Source: Streptomyces sp. SID8352 (GTDB lineage: Bacteria > Actinomycetota > Actinomycetes > Streptomycetales > Streptomycetaceae). From it: a DNA stretch of 64,000 nt. Both the position numbers and the translations under genes were made by a program. Shown one piece after another: positions 28,283 through 36,594 of this stretch. The notes beneath the pieces are model-generated. The model worked only from the letters and a program-made list of their open reading frames with translations. It did not search any database and was not told where the DNA came from. The number at the start of each line of letters is the position of its first letter. The first letter of the stretch is position 1. Where the stretch lies: NCBI RefSeq assembly GCF_009862265.1, contig NZ_WWGX01000011.1, positions 1 to 64,000 of the forward strand, given 5' to 3'.

Positions 28283-28557
28283 GAGGGGGTTGGTCATGGC
28301 CAACGGTTCGCGGCAGGCGACGCGGAAGCGTCCCGGAGCGAGGGCCGAACCGGTGCCGGGAGGACGCCGCCGCCATCCGGGCGGAGCCGGGCGTACCGGT
28401 CCTCGTCCCCGGGAGAGCCGGGCAACGCCCCTCGGCGCGGGAGCACTTGCGCGGCGGTGGGGACCCGGCGGCGAGGCCCGTGCCGAGGGGCGTCGGCGCG
28501 TTCCCCGGCGCCGCCGTCCCGCCGGGCGGCGGCGTGCCCGGCGGGGACACGGGCGGT

Positions 28558-29535
28558 CTATCGCGCGGCGGAGGCCGCCCGGTGCCGCTCGACGGCCAGG
28601 TCGACGTCCTCCTCCAGCAGATCGGTGTTGAGGGCGAAGGCGGCGGCGGATCCCATGCCGGCGGACGTGACGACCTGGGCGCGCGGGTCGACGACGTTGC
28701 CCGCCGCCCAGACCCCGGCGACGTCGGTGCGGCCGGTGCGGTCGGTGGCGATCCAGCCGTCGTCGCCCCGGGCGCAGCCCAGCCCGGTCAGCAGGTCGTC
28801 GTGCGGCACCGGGCGGGGGAAGACGAAGGCGGCGGTGCGCGGGACGACCCGGCCGTCGCGGAGTTCGACACCGCGCAGCCGGTCGCCGTCGACCACGAGC
28901 CGGGTGACCTCGCCCTCCGCGAGCCGCAGGCCGCGCGCCGCCAGCCGCTCCCGGTCCTGCGCGGTCAGGTCCAGGGTGTGCGGGAAGAGGACGACGTCGT
29001 CGCTCCACTGCCGCAGCAGCAGGGCCTGGTGCACCGCTCCCGGGTGGGTGCCGAGGACGGCCAGGGGCTGGTCGCGGACCTCGTGGGCGTGGCAGTAGGG
29101 GCAGTGCAGCAGGTCCCTGCCCCACCGCTCGCGCACCCCGGGGATGGCGGGCAGCTCGTCGCGCAGCCCGGTCGCGACCAGCAGGCGGCGGGCCCCGAGG
29201 ACCACCCCGCCCGCCAGCCGGACGAGGAAGCCGGGGTCGATCCGCTCCACCCGCCCCCGGACGAACCGGACGCCGTAGCGCTCGGCCTCGGCCCGCCCGA
29301 GGTCGAGCAGGGCCGCCGGGGGCAGCCCGTCGCGGGAGAGGAAGCCGTGCATGTGGGCGGCGGGGGCGTTGCGCGGCTCACCGGCGTCGACCACCATCAC
29401 CCGGCGGCGGGCGCGGCCCAGGAGCAGGGCGGCGCTCAGTCCGGCCGCTCCGGCGCCGACCACCACCACGTCGTGGGTCCCGTCCCGGTCGCCGCGCGGG
29501 GCCGTGCCGTTCGGGTCGTGCTTCGTATCGTTCAT
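28558..29535 (-). CDS. FAD-dependent thioredoxin-reductase-like oxidoreductase
   Basis: A 325-residue flavoprotein. FAD-binding VVVGAGAAGLSAALLLGRARR lies at residues 24-45, followed by GEPRNA and HGFLSRDG. A redox-active CPYC with a following HAHE lies near 145. GVWAAGNVVDP then STAGMG-like residues close the FAD site. The family reduces disulfides of thioredoxin-like partners or small dithiols, as in the GliT/HlmI-like group. No thioredoxin gene is nearby. It is divergent from an XRE-cupin regulator and shares the intergenic GCAAC array, so regulation by that protein is likely. Confidence 0.88.
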   Translation of the reverse strand: MNDTKHDPNGTAPRGDRDGTHDVVVVGAGAAGLSAALLLGRARRRVMVVDAGEPRNAPAAHMHGFLSRDGLPPAALLDLGRAEAERYGVRFVRGRVERIDPGFLVRLAGGVVLGARRLLVATGLRDELPAIPGVRERWGRDLLHCPYCHAHEVRDQPLAVLGTHPGAVHQALLLRQWSDDVVLFPHTLDLTAQDRERLAARGLRLAEGEVTRLVVDGDRLRGVELRDGRVVPRTAAFVFPRPVPHDDLLTGLGCARGDDGWIATDRTGRTDVAGVWAAGNVVDPRAQVVTSAGMGSAAAFALNTDLLEEDVDLAVERHRAASAAR

Positions 29536-29577
29536 GGGGACAACCTCCTGCCCGCGATGGTGCGCGCCGGGTACCGG

Positions 29578-29607
29578 GGCAACAACTCCTGTTGCCGTTT
29601 CCGCAAC
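29578..29607. promoter_or_regulatory. Three GCAAC/GTTGC elements at 12-base spacing
   Basis: GCAAC at 29579-29583, GTTGC at 29591-29595 and GCAAC at 29603-29607 are spaced exactly 12 bases apart. The first two extend to GGCAAC-N7-GTTGCC. They lie between the oxidoreductase start and the regulator start and are good candidates for the regulator's operator. Confidence 0.5.
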
Positions 29608-29627
29608 GGAGGCGGTGGAATGGGGGC

Positions 29628-30236
29628 ATGGACGAGCAGTCGCAGATCGCCGCCGCGCTGGCCGGGGTCGGCCCCCGGCTCCGCCGCATCCGCACCGGGC
29701 GGGGGGTGACCCTGGGCGCGCTGGCCGAGGCGACGGGCATCTCCAAGAGCACCCTGTCGAGGCTGGAGTCGGGCCTGCGCCGCCCCAGCCTGGAGCTGCT
29801 GCTGCCGCTCGCCCAGGCCCATCAGGTGCCGCTGGACGAGCTGGTCGGGGCGCCCGAGGTGGGCGACCCCCGGGTGCGCCCGAGGCCCCGGGTCCGCAAC
29901 GGACGGACGGTGATCCCGCTGTCGCACCGGCCCGGCGGGCTCCAGGCGTGGAAGTCGGTCATCCCCCCGGAGCAGGACCGGCCCGAGCCGGTCACCCACG
30001 AGGGGTACGAATGGCTGTACGTCCTGTCCGGGCGCCTGCGGCTGGTCCTGGCCGACCACGATCTGGTCCTGGGGCCGGGTGAGGCCGCCGAGTTCGACAC
30101 CCGCCTGCCGCACTGGTTCGGCCCCGCCGACGGGTCCCCCGTGGAGATCCTCAACCTGTTCGGCCCGCAGGGGGAACGCGTGCACGTCCGGGCCGGGCCC
30201 GGCACCCGCCGGGGGCGGCCCCCGTCCGCCGGATAG
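29628..30236 (+). CDS. XRE-family regulator with C-terminal cupin domain
   Basis: A 202-residue protein. The helix-turn-helix spans about residues 15-70, with RLRRIRTGRGVTLGALAEATGISKSTLSRLESGLRRPSLELL. The cupin domain follows, with the HEGYEWLYVLSGRLRLVLADHDLVLGPGEAAEFDTRLPHWF pattern of a small-molecule-sensing beta-barrel. The ATG at 29628 lies downstream of GGAGG and a GGGGG stretch. Such proteins usually regulate the divergent gene, here the thioredoxin-reductase-like enzyme. Confidence 0.9.
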   Translation: MDEQSQIAAALAGVGPRLRRIRTGRGVTLGALAEATGISKSTLSRLESGLRRPSLELLLPLAQAHQVPLDELVGAPEVGDPRVRPRPRVRNGRTVIPLSHRPGGLQAWKSVIPPEQDRPEPVTHEGYEWLYVLSGRLRLVLADHDLVLGPGEAAEFDTRLPHWFGPADGSPVEILNLFGPQGERVHVRAGPGTRRGRPPSAG

Positions 30237-30373
30237 GCCGGGCGGACGGGGACGCGGCGGGACGGGACGGGACCGCGCCGGGGCGATGGCGGCGGCGGGC
30301 ATGCCGGCGCGCCGGGGTCGGAGCCGCGGTGGCGGCGACGGACCGCGCGGACCCGCGCGGCCCGCGGGCCGTC

Positions 30374-31546
30374 TCAGCCGTGGTCCACCATCCAGTTGCC
30401 GTCCTGCTCCGCGTCGACCCGGACCTCCAGTTCGCGCAGGCCCATCCCGGCGTCCCACAGCTCCCGGAAGCGCTTCATCCGGCCCTGCACGTGGTCCTGG
30501 CGGGCGAGCAGCCGCGTGCGGACGTTCACGTCGCGCAGGTCCTGCTCGATCTCGAAGGAGACCTGCTCGTCGAAGACGATGAAGTCGTCGGTGGTGCCGC
30601 GCTGGAGGTTCGGCGGCAGCTCCGGCAGGACGGCCACGCGGATCTCGATGCGCAGCAGCTCCTGCTCCTCGCAGAGCCGCAGCAGCCGGTCGTCCAGGTC
30701 GGCGGCTCCCCCCAGCAGGAACAGGCGGCGCACCGGCACGTCCTGCTCCTCGATGGCCCGCTGCTGGGCCTGGAGGTAGCGCCCGGCGGGCTCGCTGCTC
30801 CAGAACTCCCGGTCCACGGAGGTGCTGATGGCGCTGATCGAGTGCTCGGCGGCCCGGGTGAGGGTGAGCATCCAGTCGTGGTTCTCGCCCGCGCACTCGG
30901 CGCTCAGACCGGTGAGGTCGGCCATGTGACCGAGGACCCGCTTCATCTCCAGCCGGACGAAGGAGTGGAGGATAGCGGGGCCGGGCGCCAGCACCTCCGC
31001 GAAGTTCTTGGCCAGTTCGGGCACCCCGTCGGCGCGGGCCCGGTCCAGCCGCGGATAGGGCTGGGGCGCCCGCCGCTGCTCGACCAGCGCCCGCTTGACC
31101 TCCTCGGTGTGGCGGCCCAGCGCGCCGCGCAGATGCTCCTCCTGCTGGTGCAGGGCGCCGCGGAGGTCCTCCTCCTGCCGGTGCAGGCCGTCGCGGACGG
31201 TGGCGCCCTGTCCGGCCAGGGCGTTCTCCACCCGGCGGATGTGCTCGGCCGCCGCCCGGTCGCGGGCGCGGGCGCGCGGGTCCAGGTCCAGGAGGTACTG
31301 GGCGAGCAGCGCCACGACGGCGCACAGCACGGCGGCCACGATCCGCCGCACTCCCCCGGAGTCCGGGGCGAGCAGCGCCATGACGCCCCAGGCACCGCCC
31401 CCGACGACCGCTCCGAGCGCCGCGGGTGGCCCCCAGCGGACGACGGCGGGCGCGCCACGGGCGGCGCCCCGCCATGCCCGGAACCGTCCGGGTCCTTCCG
31501 GTGTACGGCCTGCCTCGTCGGGCCGCGGTGACTGTGCCGTGCTCAT
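30374..31546 (-). CDS. Membrane protein with coiled coil and PLD-like domain
   Basis: A 390-residue protein. After a Pro-rich start come two hydrophobic segments (about 38-60 and 67-88). A heptad-rich stretch with HRQEEDLRGALHQQEEHLRGALGRH (about 118-142) predicts a coiled coil. The C-terminal part includes SISAISTSVDREFWSSEPAGRYLQAQQRAI then VPVRRLFLLG, which resembles a phospholipase-D-fold sensor domain; the HKD catalytic motif is absent. It lies about 250 bases downstream of the five-gene cassette and may be an associated membrane component, though the gap suggests its own promoter. No function is assigned. Confidence 0.8.
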   Translation of the reverse strand: MSTAQSPRPDEAGRTPEGPGRFRAWRGAARGAPAVVRWGPPAALGAVVGGGAWGVMALLAPDSGGVRRIVAAVLCAVVALLAQYLLDLDPRARARDRAAAEHIRRVENALAGQGATVRDGLHRQEEDLRGALHQQEEHLRGALGRHTEEVKRALVEQRRAPQPYPRLDRARADGVPELAKNFAEVLAPGPAILHSFVRLEMKRVLGHMADLTGLSAECAGENHDWMLTLTRAAEHSISAISTSVDREFWSSEPAGRYLQAQQRAIEEQDVPVRRLFLLGGAADLDDRLLRLCEEQELLRIEIRVAVLPELPPNLQRGTTDDFIVFDEQVSFEIEQDLRDVNVRTRLLARQDHVQGRMKRFRELWDAGMGLRELEVRVDAEQDGNWMVDHG

Positions 31547-31665
31547 CTCGCTGCTCCCCCCGTCGGGACGCGCTCGGATCGGGCGTGGTGCGGTGATGTG
31601 CGGGGACGGTGGTGCGGAAGGCGGTGCGGTCGGGTGGTGAGGGTCGTGCGGTGGCGGGTCGTACG

Positions 31666-31707
31666 GTGCCGGACGGCGGGGTGCCGGACGGCGGGGCGGC
31701 GGACGGG
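31666..31707. repeat. 15-bp direct repeat, 2.7 copies
   Basis: GTGCCGGACGGCGGG occurs twice head to tail (31666-31695), with a partial third copy. It lies in the gap between the SCO2521-like gene and the membrane/PLD-like gene. Confidence 0.6.
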
Positions 31708-31796
31708 TGCACGGCGTTCCCTCGTGCCGGGCCGGTGCCGTCGCGGGGGCGGCTCCGGTCCCGCACGCCGTACGGCGGTGGCGGCGCGGCGCCGGG

Positions 31797-32777
31797 TCAG
31801 GGTGCCGGTTCCACCTCCCGGGCCGGTTGGGGGACGGCGTACAGGGCCAGTTGGTCGCGAATGCGCTGGACGAGGGTCCGCCACTGGCGGGTGAACCCCG
31901 GCCGGGTCTCCAGGGGCTCCCACAACGGCGTCAGGTACGCCGGGACCCGGGCCCCGGGCATCCAGAGGTGCAGCAGGTGGTCGACGGCGGGGCGGACCGC
32001 GCGGACGACCGCGGGGCCGTCCTGGGCCGTCCCGGCGCCGAAGCGGATGCCGTCGAGCATCCGGACCAGGGTGGTCAGCAGCCAGTCGTGCAGGGCGAGG
32101 TCGTCGCAGAGGTCCGCGAGGTCGGCGCCGGGGGTGCCCTCGGGCACCCGCAGCCGCAGGGTGCGCAGCTCGTCCTCGGCGAGGGTGAGCCGCTCCAGCG
32201 AGGGCCCCTCCCCGGGGGCGGTGGGCAGCGCCACCCAGCGCAGCCGGGTGGGGCGGGACTTCAGCGGCGGCCGGTGGTCCAGCAGCGGGTGGCGCAGCAG
32301 CCGGGTGAGCAGCCCGTCCGCTATCAGCCCCGCGTCGAGATCGCCCCGGCGCCCGCCGCCGAGGACCCCGGCGGCCACCGCGTCGCGGGGCAGCCGGCCG
32401 AGGGGCTCGACCAGACCGGGCCGCACCAGGTACTCGCCCCAGGGGCGCCGCTGGTCGGGCCCGGAGGCGGGCAGCCGGAAGTACGCCGAACTCTGGAGCA
32501 CCCGCCCCTCGGTGAGGGAGGCCCGCGCGGCGACGGTGCCGACGGCGCGGACGCGGGCTCCGGTGGCGCTGGGCAGCGGGCAGTCGACGCCGGTCAGGGT
32601 GCCGGGGGACCTGGCGTACAGGTTGGGGCGCTCGGAGAGCAGCACGCGTTCGTCGGCGCGCAGTCCGAGGAGCTGGGCGGCGGAGCGGATGTCGAGGGCC
32701 TGCCGGGCGGGCAGCAGACAGGTGCGGACCTCGCCGCAGGCGAGCACGGCGCGCGGTGTCCCCTCCCCCGGCGCCAT
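31797..32777 (-). CDS. SCO2521-family protein (last gene of the variant P-loop cassette)
   Basis: A 326-residue protein of unknown function. It has no signal peptide, transmembrane segment or catalytic motif that I recognise. Visible features are an ACGEVRTCLLPARQALDIRSAAQLLGL start, a central YFRLPASG segment, and a Leu-rich C-terminal helical half. The start (ATG, 32777) lies one base after the preceding stop (TGA-C-ATG), so it is translated from the same message as the SCO2522-like gene. I recall that this family name refers to a conserved Streptomyces cassette; that link is from memory of locus numbers and domain content. Confidence 0.8.
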   Translation of the reverse strand: MAPGEGTPRAVLACGEVRTCLLPARQALDIRSAAQLLGLRADERVLLSERPNLYARSPGTLTGVDCPLPSATGARVRAVGTVAARASLTEGRVLQSSAYFRLPASGPDQRRPWGEYLVRPGLVEPLGRLPRDAVAAGVLGGGRRGDLDAGLIADGLLTRLLRHPLLDHRPPLKSRPTRLRWVALPTAPGEGPSLERLTLAEDELRTLRLRVPEGTPGADLADLCDDLALHDWLLTTLVRMLDGIRFGAGTAQDGPAVVRAVRPAVDHLLHLWMPGARVPAYLTPLWEPLETRPGFTRQWRTLVQRIRDQLALYAVPQPAREVEPAP

Positions 32778-32778
32778 G

Positions 32779-33777
32779 TCACCGGCCCGCGTAGAAGACG
32801 TAGGAGATCCGGTCGGCCACCGAGTCCGGCACGGCCGCGTCCCGCTCCTCCTGCCGGGAGCGCCCGGTGGCCTGCGCCAGCGCGGTGGCGTCCACCTCGA
32901 TCTGGTCGAGGACGACGCGCACCGCGTGCTCGACGGGCAGGAACCGGTTGGGCAGCACCGAGCAGGTCCGGTACGCGGAGAAGGCGGCGGGCCGCTCGGT
33001 GAGCTGCACCAGGGCGGGCAGCTCGTCCCAGTCGGCGGGGAAGCCGTCACCGGTGTGCGGGCGGGGGACGAGGACCGCCTCGCCCTCGTGGCGCAGCAGT
33101 CCCAGCCGGGCGAGCTGCCAGACCGCGGCGAGGAACGGGCAGGACCAGGTGCGGCGTCCGTCGTCGTCCTCGCTCCACAGCTCGGCGTCCAGGAAGACGG
33201 AGTGGCGCCAGGCGGCCGTCTCGCGGGGCGGCTGCCAGGCGGCGGCCCGCTTCATCGCCTGCGGGGCGCGGGCGGCGGGGCCGCGCTCGCCGTTGGCCAG
33301 CCAGCCGGTCTCGACGGCCGGGGGGCGCAGCCCGTGGCTGCCGGGCGGCGGGGACTCGACGATCCGCCCGGCCACCGCCTCCGCGACGGGCACCGTGCCG
33401 GTGACGGCGCAGCCCGACTCGCGGGCGAGGTAGTCGACGGTCAGCCCGGCGCGTCCGGCCTCCGCCAGGAGCATGGGCACCACCTCGGCGGGGGTGGCGA
33501 AGCGGGTGAAGTAGTCGTCGATGAGGAAGCAGGTGCTGATCCGGGGCCGCTTCCCGCCCGCCCGCGCGGTGGCCGCGGCCCGTGCCGCCTCGGCCCAGGG
33601 CCGCACCTGGGCGAAGTGCCGCCGCAGCCGTTCGGGCCCGGCCTCGAAGTCCTCCATGTACAGGTGGCCCAGCTCCAGCGAGAGATGGGCGAGCGGCACC
33701 GCCGCCACCCGGGGCTCGGCCGCCGTCTCCCGGAAGCCGCCGTCCCCGTCCGCCGCCGGGTGTCCGCCGTCGCTCAC
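32779..33777 (-). CDS. SCO2522-family protein
   Basis: A 332-residue protein of unknown function. It starts with a disordered DGGHPAADGD tail, then AVPLAHLSLELGHLYMEDF. A TCFLIDDYFTRFATPAEVVP segment resembles an alpha/beta fold strand with an acidic pair. Near the C-terminus PNRFLPVEHAVRVVLDQIEVDA is followed by an SVADRISYVFYAGR end. The GTG start at 33777 overlaps the stop of the ATPase gene (GTGA). There is no homology to characterised enzymes that I can recognise. Its genetic coupling to the ATPase suggests a physical complex. Confidence 0.8.
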   Translation of the reverse strand: MSDGGHPAADGDGGFRETAAEPRVAAVPLAHLSLELGHLYMEDFEAGPERLRRHFAQVRPWAEAARAAATARAGGKRPRISTCFLIDDYFTRFATPAEVVPMLLAEAGRAGLTVDYLARESGCAVTGTVPVAEAVAGRIVESPPPGSHGLRPPAVETGWLANGERGPAARAPQAMKRAAAWQPPRETAAWRHSVFLDAELWSEDDDGRRTWSCPFLAAVWQLARLGLLRHEGEAVLVPRPHTGDGFPADWDELPALVQLTERPAAFSAYRTCSVLPNRFLPVEHAVRVVLDQIEVDATALAQATGRSRQEERDAAVPDSVADRISYVFYAGR

Positions 33778-34691
33778 GGCCGCCCCCAGTGCTCGTCGTC
33801 CGTGAGCCGCCGGGCGATCTCCTCCAGCGCCTCCAGGGTCTCCTTGTTGGCGATCTGGGTGGAGAGCACGTCCTCCTCGGTGATCAGTTGCTCGCGCCAC
33901 TGGAGGGTGGGCTCCAGGGGCACGATGCCGAGGACGACGCTGTCCCCCACGCGCTGCTCGGCCGCCAGCCGGCGCAGCGCGTCGTCGCAGGCCTGCATCC
34001 AGGCGGACTGGGCGGGTGTGCCCTGGGCCCAGATGGGCGACTCGGGGTCGGGGACGGCGGCCCGCACGAAGCGGATCGCGGACCGCAGCGCGTCCTCGTC
34101 GTGGCCTCGTTCGACGCCGGAGGCGAGGAGTCCGTGGGCCTCGTGGACCAGCCCGGCGGCGGCGATGACGTGCTGGCGGGTCCAGCGGTGGAAGACCAGC
34201 CAGCGGAAGGGCACGTAACGCATCCGGGGGTGGGCGGTCGCGGCGAGGATCATGTCGACGGCGTAGCTGCGTCCGGCGCTGAGGTCGACCAGGACGATGT
34301 CGAACTCGCTGTGCAGCCGCAGCAGCAGGTCCACGCAGCGGTCCCGCACCTCCTCGCCGGTGGCGAACTCGCCGCCGCCCGCGTCGCCGGGGAACAGCAC
34401 CAGGCGGCCCGCCCGGTTGGGCCGGGCGCGCAGTTGGGGGTGCTCGGTCCGCCGCCAGACGTCGACGCGGACCGGTTCCGCGGCGGTGCCCTCCAGGTAG
34501 GAGTGGAGCCCCTGCTCTCCGGTGCCGCGCAGGGCGTCCGGCACGTCGAAGACGGCGGCGGCGGTGGGCGAGCCGAAGTCGAAGTCCACGTAGGCGACGT
34601 GGTCCCCGGCCAGGGCGCGCTGGTAGGCCAGGTTGGCACTGGTGACCGAGCGGCCGGTGCCCCCCTTGTCCGAGGCGGCGAAGACGAGCAC
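33774..34691 (-). CDS. Variant P-loop ATPase, SCO2523 family (MinD/ParA-like)
   Basis: A 305-residue SIMIBI-class NTPase. The deviant Walker A motif reads SDKGGTGRSVTSANLAY, with Arg at the position of the second Lys (KGGTGK in ParA/MinD), matching the KGGxGR variant group. Walker A' appears in VAYVDFDFGSPTAAAVFDVP, and Walker B in FDIVLVDLSAG. The start is set at GTG 34691, which has GGAGG 7 bases upstream; a GTG at 34697 abuts the same site too closely. ParA relatives form ATP dimers that position cargo on membranes or DNA. What this one organises is not known. It is the likely motor or switch of the five-gene cassette. Confidence 0.88.
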   Translation of the reverse strand: MLVFAASDKGGTGRSVTSANLAYQRALAGDHVAYVDFDFGSPTAAAVFDVPDALRGTGEQGLHSYLEGTAAEPVRVDVWRRTEHPQLRARPNRAGRLVLFPGDAGGGEFATGEEVRDRCVDLLLRLHSEFDIVLVDLSAGRSYAVDMILAATAHPRMRYVPFRWLVFHRWTRQHVIAAAGLVHEAHGLLASGVERGHDEDALRSAIRFVRAAVPDPESPIWAQGTPAQSAWMQACDDALRRLAAEQRVGDSVVLGIVPLEPTLQWREQLITEEDVLSTQIANKETLEALEEIARRLTDDEHWGRP

Positions 34692-34693
34692 GC

Positions 34694-36544
34694 TCACACC
34701 TCCTGCGCCGCTGCGCCCCTGGCCTGGGCCAGGGTGTCCAGTTCCTGGAGCACGGGCAGGGCCAGGGAGACGGCGGTGGCCGGGCGTTCGTCGACCAGTT
34801 CGCGGGCGTGGTCGAGGCGGCTCTCGATGCTGCGCAGGGCGCGGGCGCGGCTCCCGTCCCGGGTGGAGCCCGCCTCCAGTTGCTCCTTGCCGAACAGGTG
34901 GGTGGCCTCGCTGAGCAGTTCCCGCGCCAGTCCGGCGAGTTCGGGGCTGCGGATGGGCTGCTGCTCGTAGAGGTTGCGGGCGGCGACCAGGCATTCGGTG
35001 ATGCGCTCGGTGATGCTCCAGGACATCCGGGGGCCGACGTCGCGGGCGTCGGGGTAGACGGCCCGCGCGTCGTCCCAGAGCCCGACGCCGTCCGCGTCCT
35101 CGCCCTCGATCCGGCGGCTCCACAGGTGTTCGAAGACCTGCTCGGCCAGGCGGAGCAGCCGGTCCTGGGCGGCGATGTTCCGGGACAGCTCGGCCAGTTG
35201 GATGCTGCGTTTGAGGAGCTGGGCGGAGAAGTCCGTCATCCTCCAGAGCAGGAGCCCGCCGGTGCGCTCGGAACCCGCGAGCGGCATGGTGACGCCGGGG
35301 TGGTGCAGCCGGACGGCGGGGTCGTCGCGGGTCATGCGGCTGGTGACCCGGCCCCGGTCCGCGAGCCGTTCCATGATGGCGACGGTGCGGGTGAGGTCGT
35401 CGTCGGTGGCCTTCCGGCGGATCAGGTCGTGCACGAGGATCGCGGCGACGGTGAGGGAGAAGTACTCGGACTCCAGCCGCAGTCCGGTGGTCTGCCAGGG
35501 CAGGTCCTCCAGCGGCCAGCGGGCGGCGCCGAAGCGGGCGATGGCCGACCAGTACTGCTGGCTCAGCTCCCAGCGCAGCCGCAGGGCCTCGGCGAGCTTC
35601 TGCTGGTCGGGTCCGAGGAGGCCGAGGGTCAGGGTGCGCTCGGAGAAGAGGTCCTGGATGCCGTCGAGGGCGACGACGGTGAAGTACACGTAGGGGAGCC
35701 GGTCCGCGAAGCCGTCGGGCTGGCCGGGGAAGGGCGTCTCCAGGTCGGCGACCTCCGGGGCGCCGTGCACCACGCCCCAGGCCCAGCCGCACTCGAAGAG
35801 CTGGCTCTCGTCGCGGATGCTCTCGTCGAACTGGATGCCGCGGGTCAGGCTCTCGATGATCGTGGCGCGCAGCGGGCGCAGCCGGCGGGAGAACTGCTGG
35901 AGGACCTGCCGGTCGGACTGGCTGCCCTGCCCGATGACCTGGATCAGCCGCTTGCCCTGCTCGGACTCGGCGTCGAAGACGTTGACGGTGAAGGAGCGCA
36001 GCAGGCTGATCATCGCGGCGGTCAGCCGGGTGTTGGTGGTCTCCCGCAGCTCGCCGATGGCCCGGCGCATCTCGGGCCGGGCGGTGCTGGCCTCGTAGAC
36101 CTTGAGGAAGCCGAGGGTGGCGAGGCAGAGCGTGATCGACATGGAGTAGGAGTCGACCACGCCCAGCCGGCTCTGCTCGTCGGAGAGTTCGACGCCGGGT
36201 CCGCCGGGGCGGAAGTAGTGCCCGCCGGGGAAGGTGGGCCGGTTGTCGGCGTCGGTGTGGGTGCGCATGAAGTGGGCCAGCGCGGAGATGATGTTGGCGG
36301 GGATCTCCAGCCGGGTCCCGATCCGCTCCAGGGCCCGCAGCACGTCCCGTTCCGTGGTGTCCGGCTGGTCGAGCCGGAAGGCGGGCACCTCCGTGGCCGG
36401 GTAGAGCAGGCAGAGCAGCCGCTCGGCGTCCGCGACGCTGCTCGTCCCGTCGGTCTCGCCCAGGATGGGCTTTCCGTCCTCGAACGAGTGCCGGGCCATG
36501 GCCCGCCAGATGTCCAGCAGATGCTGGCGCGGCTTGATCTGCAT
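34694..36544 (-). CDS. SCO2524-family large helical protein
   Basis: A 616-residue, mainly helical soluble protein with no signal peptide. Recognisable stretches are IKPRQHLLDIWRAMARHSFE at the start, a Leu-rich middle (SLLRSFTVNVFDAES), and a C-terminal tail of amphipathic helices (ALRSIESRLDHARELVDERP). I see no enzymatic motif. The gene ends within 3 bases of the ATPase start, so expression is linked. A scaffold or partner role for the variant P-loop ATPase is plausible. The family name is recalled from S. coelicolor locus numbering. Confidence 0.8.
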   Translation of the reverse strand: MQIKPRQHLLDIWRAMARHSFEDGKPILGETDGTSSVADAERLLCLLYPATEVPAFRLDQPDTTERDVLRALERIGTRLEIPANIISALAHFMRTHTDADNRPTFPGGHYFRPGGPGVELSDEQSRLGVVDSYSMSITLCLATLGFLKVYEASTARPEMRRAIGELRETTNTRLTAAMISLLRSFTVNVFDAESEQGKRLIQVIGQGSQSDRQVLQQFSRRLRPLRATIIESLTRGIQFDESIRDESQLFECGWAWGVVHGAPEVADLETPFPGQPDGFADRLPYVYFTVVALDGIQDLFSERTLTLGLLGPDQQKLAEALRLRWELSQQYWSAIARFGAARWPLEDLPWQTTGLRLESEYFSLTVAAILVHDLIRRKATDDDLTRTVAIMERLADRGRVTSRMTRDDPAVRLHHPGVTMPLAGSERTGGLLLWRMTDFSAQLLKRSIQLAELSRNIAAQDRLLRLAEQVFEHLWSRRIEGEDADGVGLWDDARAVYPDARDVGPRMSWSITERITECLVAARNLYEQQPIRSPELAGLARELLSEATHLFGKEQLEAGSTRDGSRARALRSIESRLDHARELVDERPATAVSLALPVLQELDTLAQARGAAAQEV

Positions 36545-36594
36545 CCGCCCCCCTCAGACAGATCCCGGTGCCCCTTGTCGGTCCGTCCCCGTTC

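Noticed and set aside
28197..28550. A 117-codon minus-strand frame
   Set aside because: It is Pro/Arg/Thr-rich with no ribosome site and no conserved pattern.
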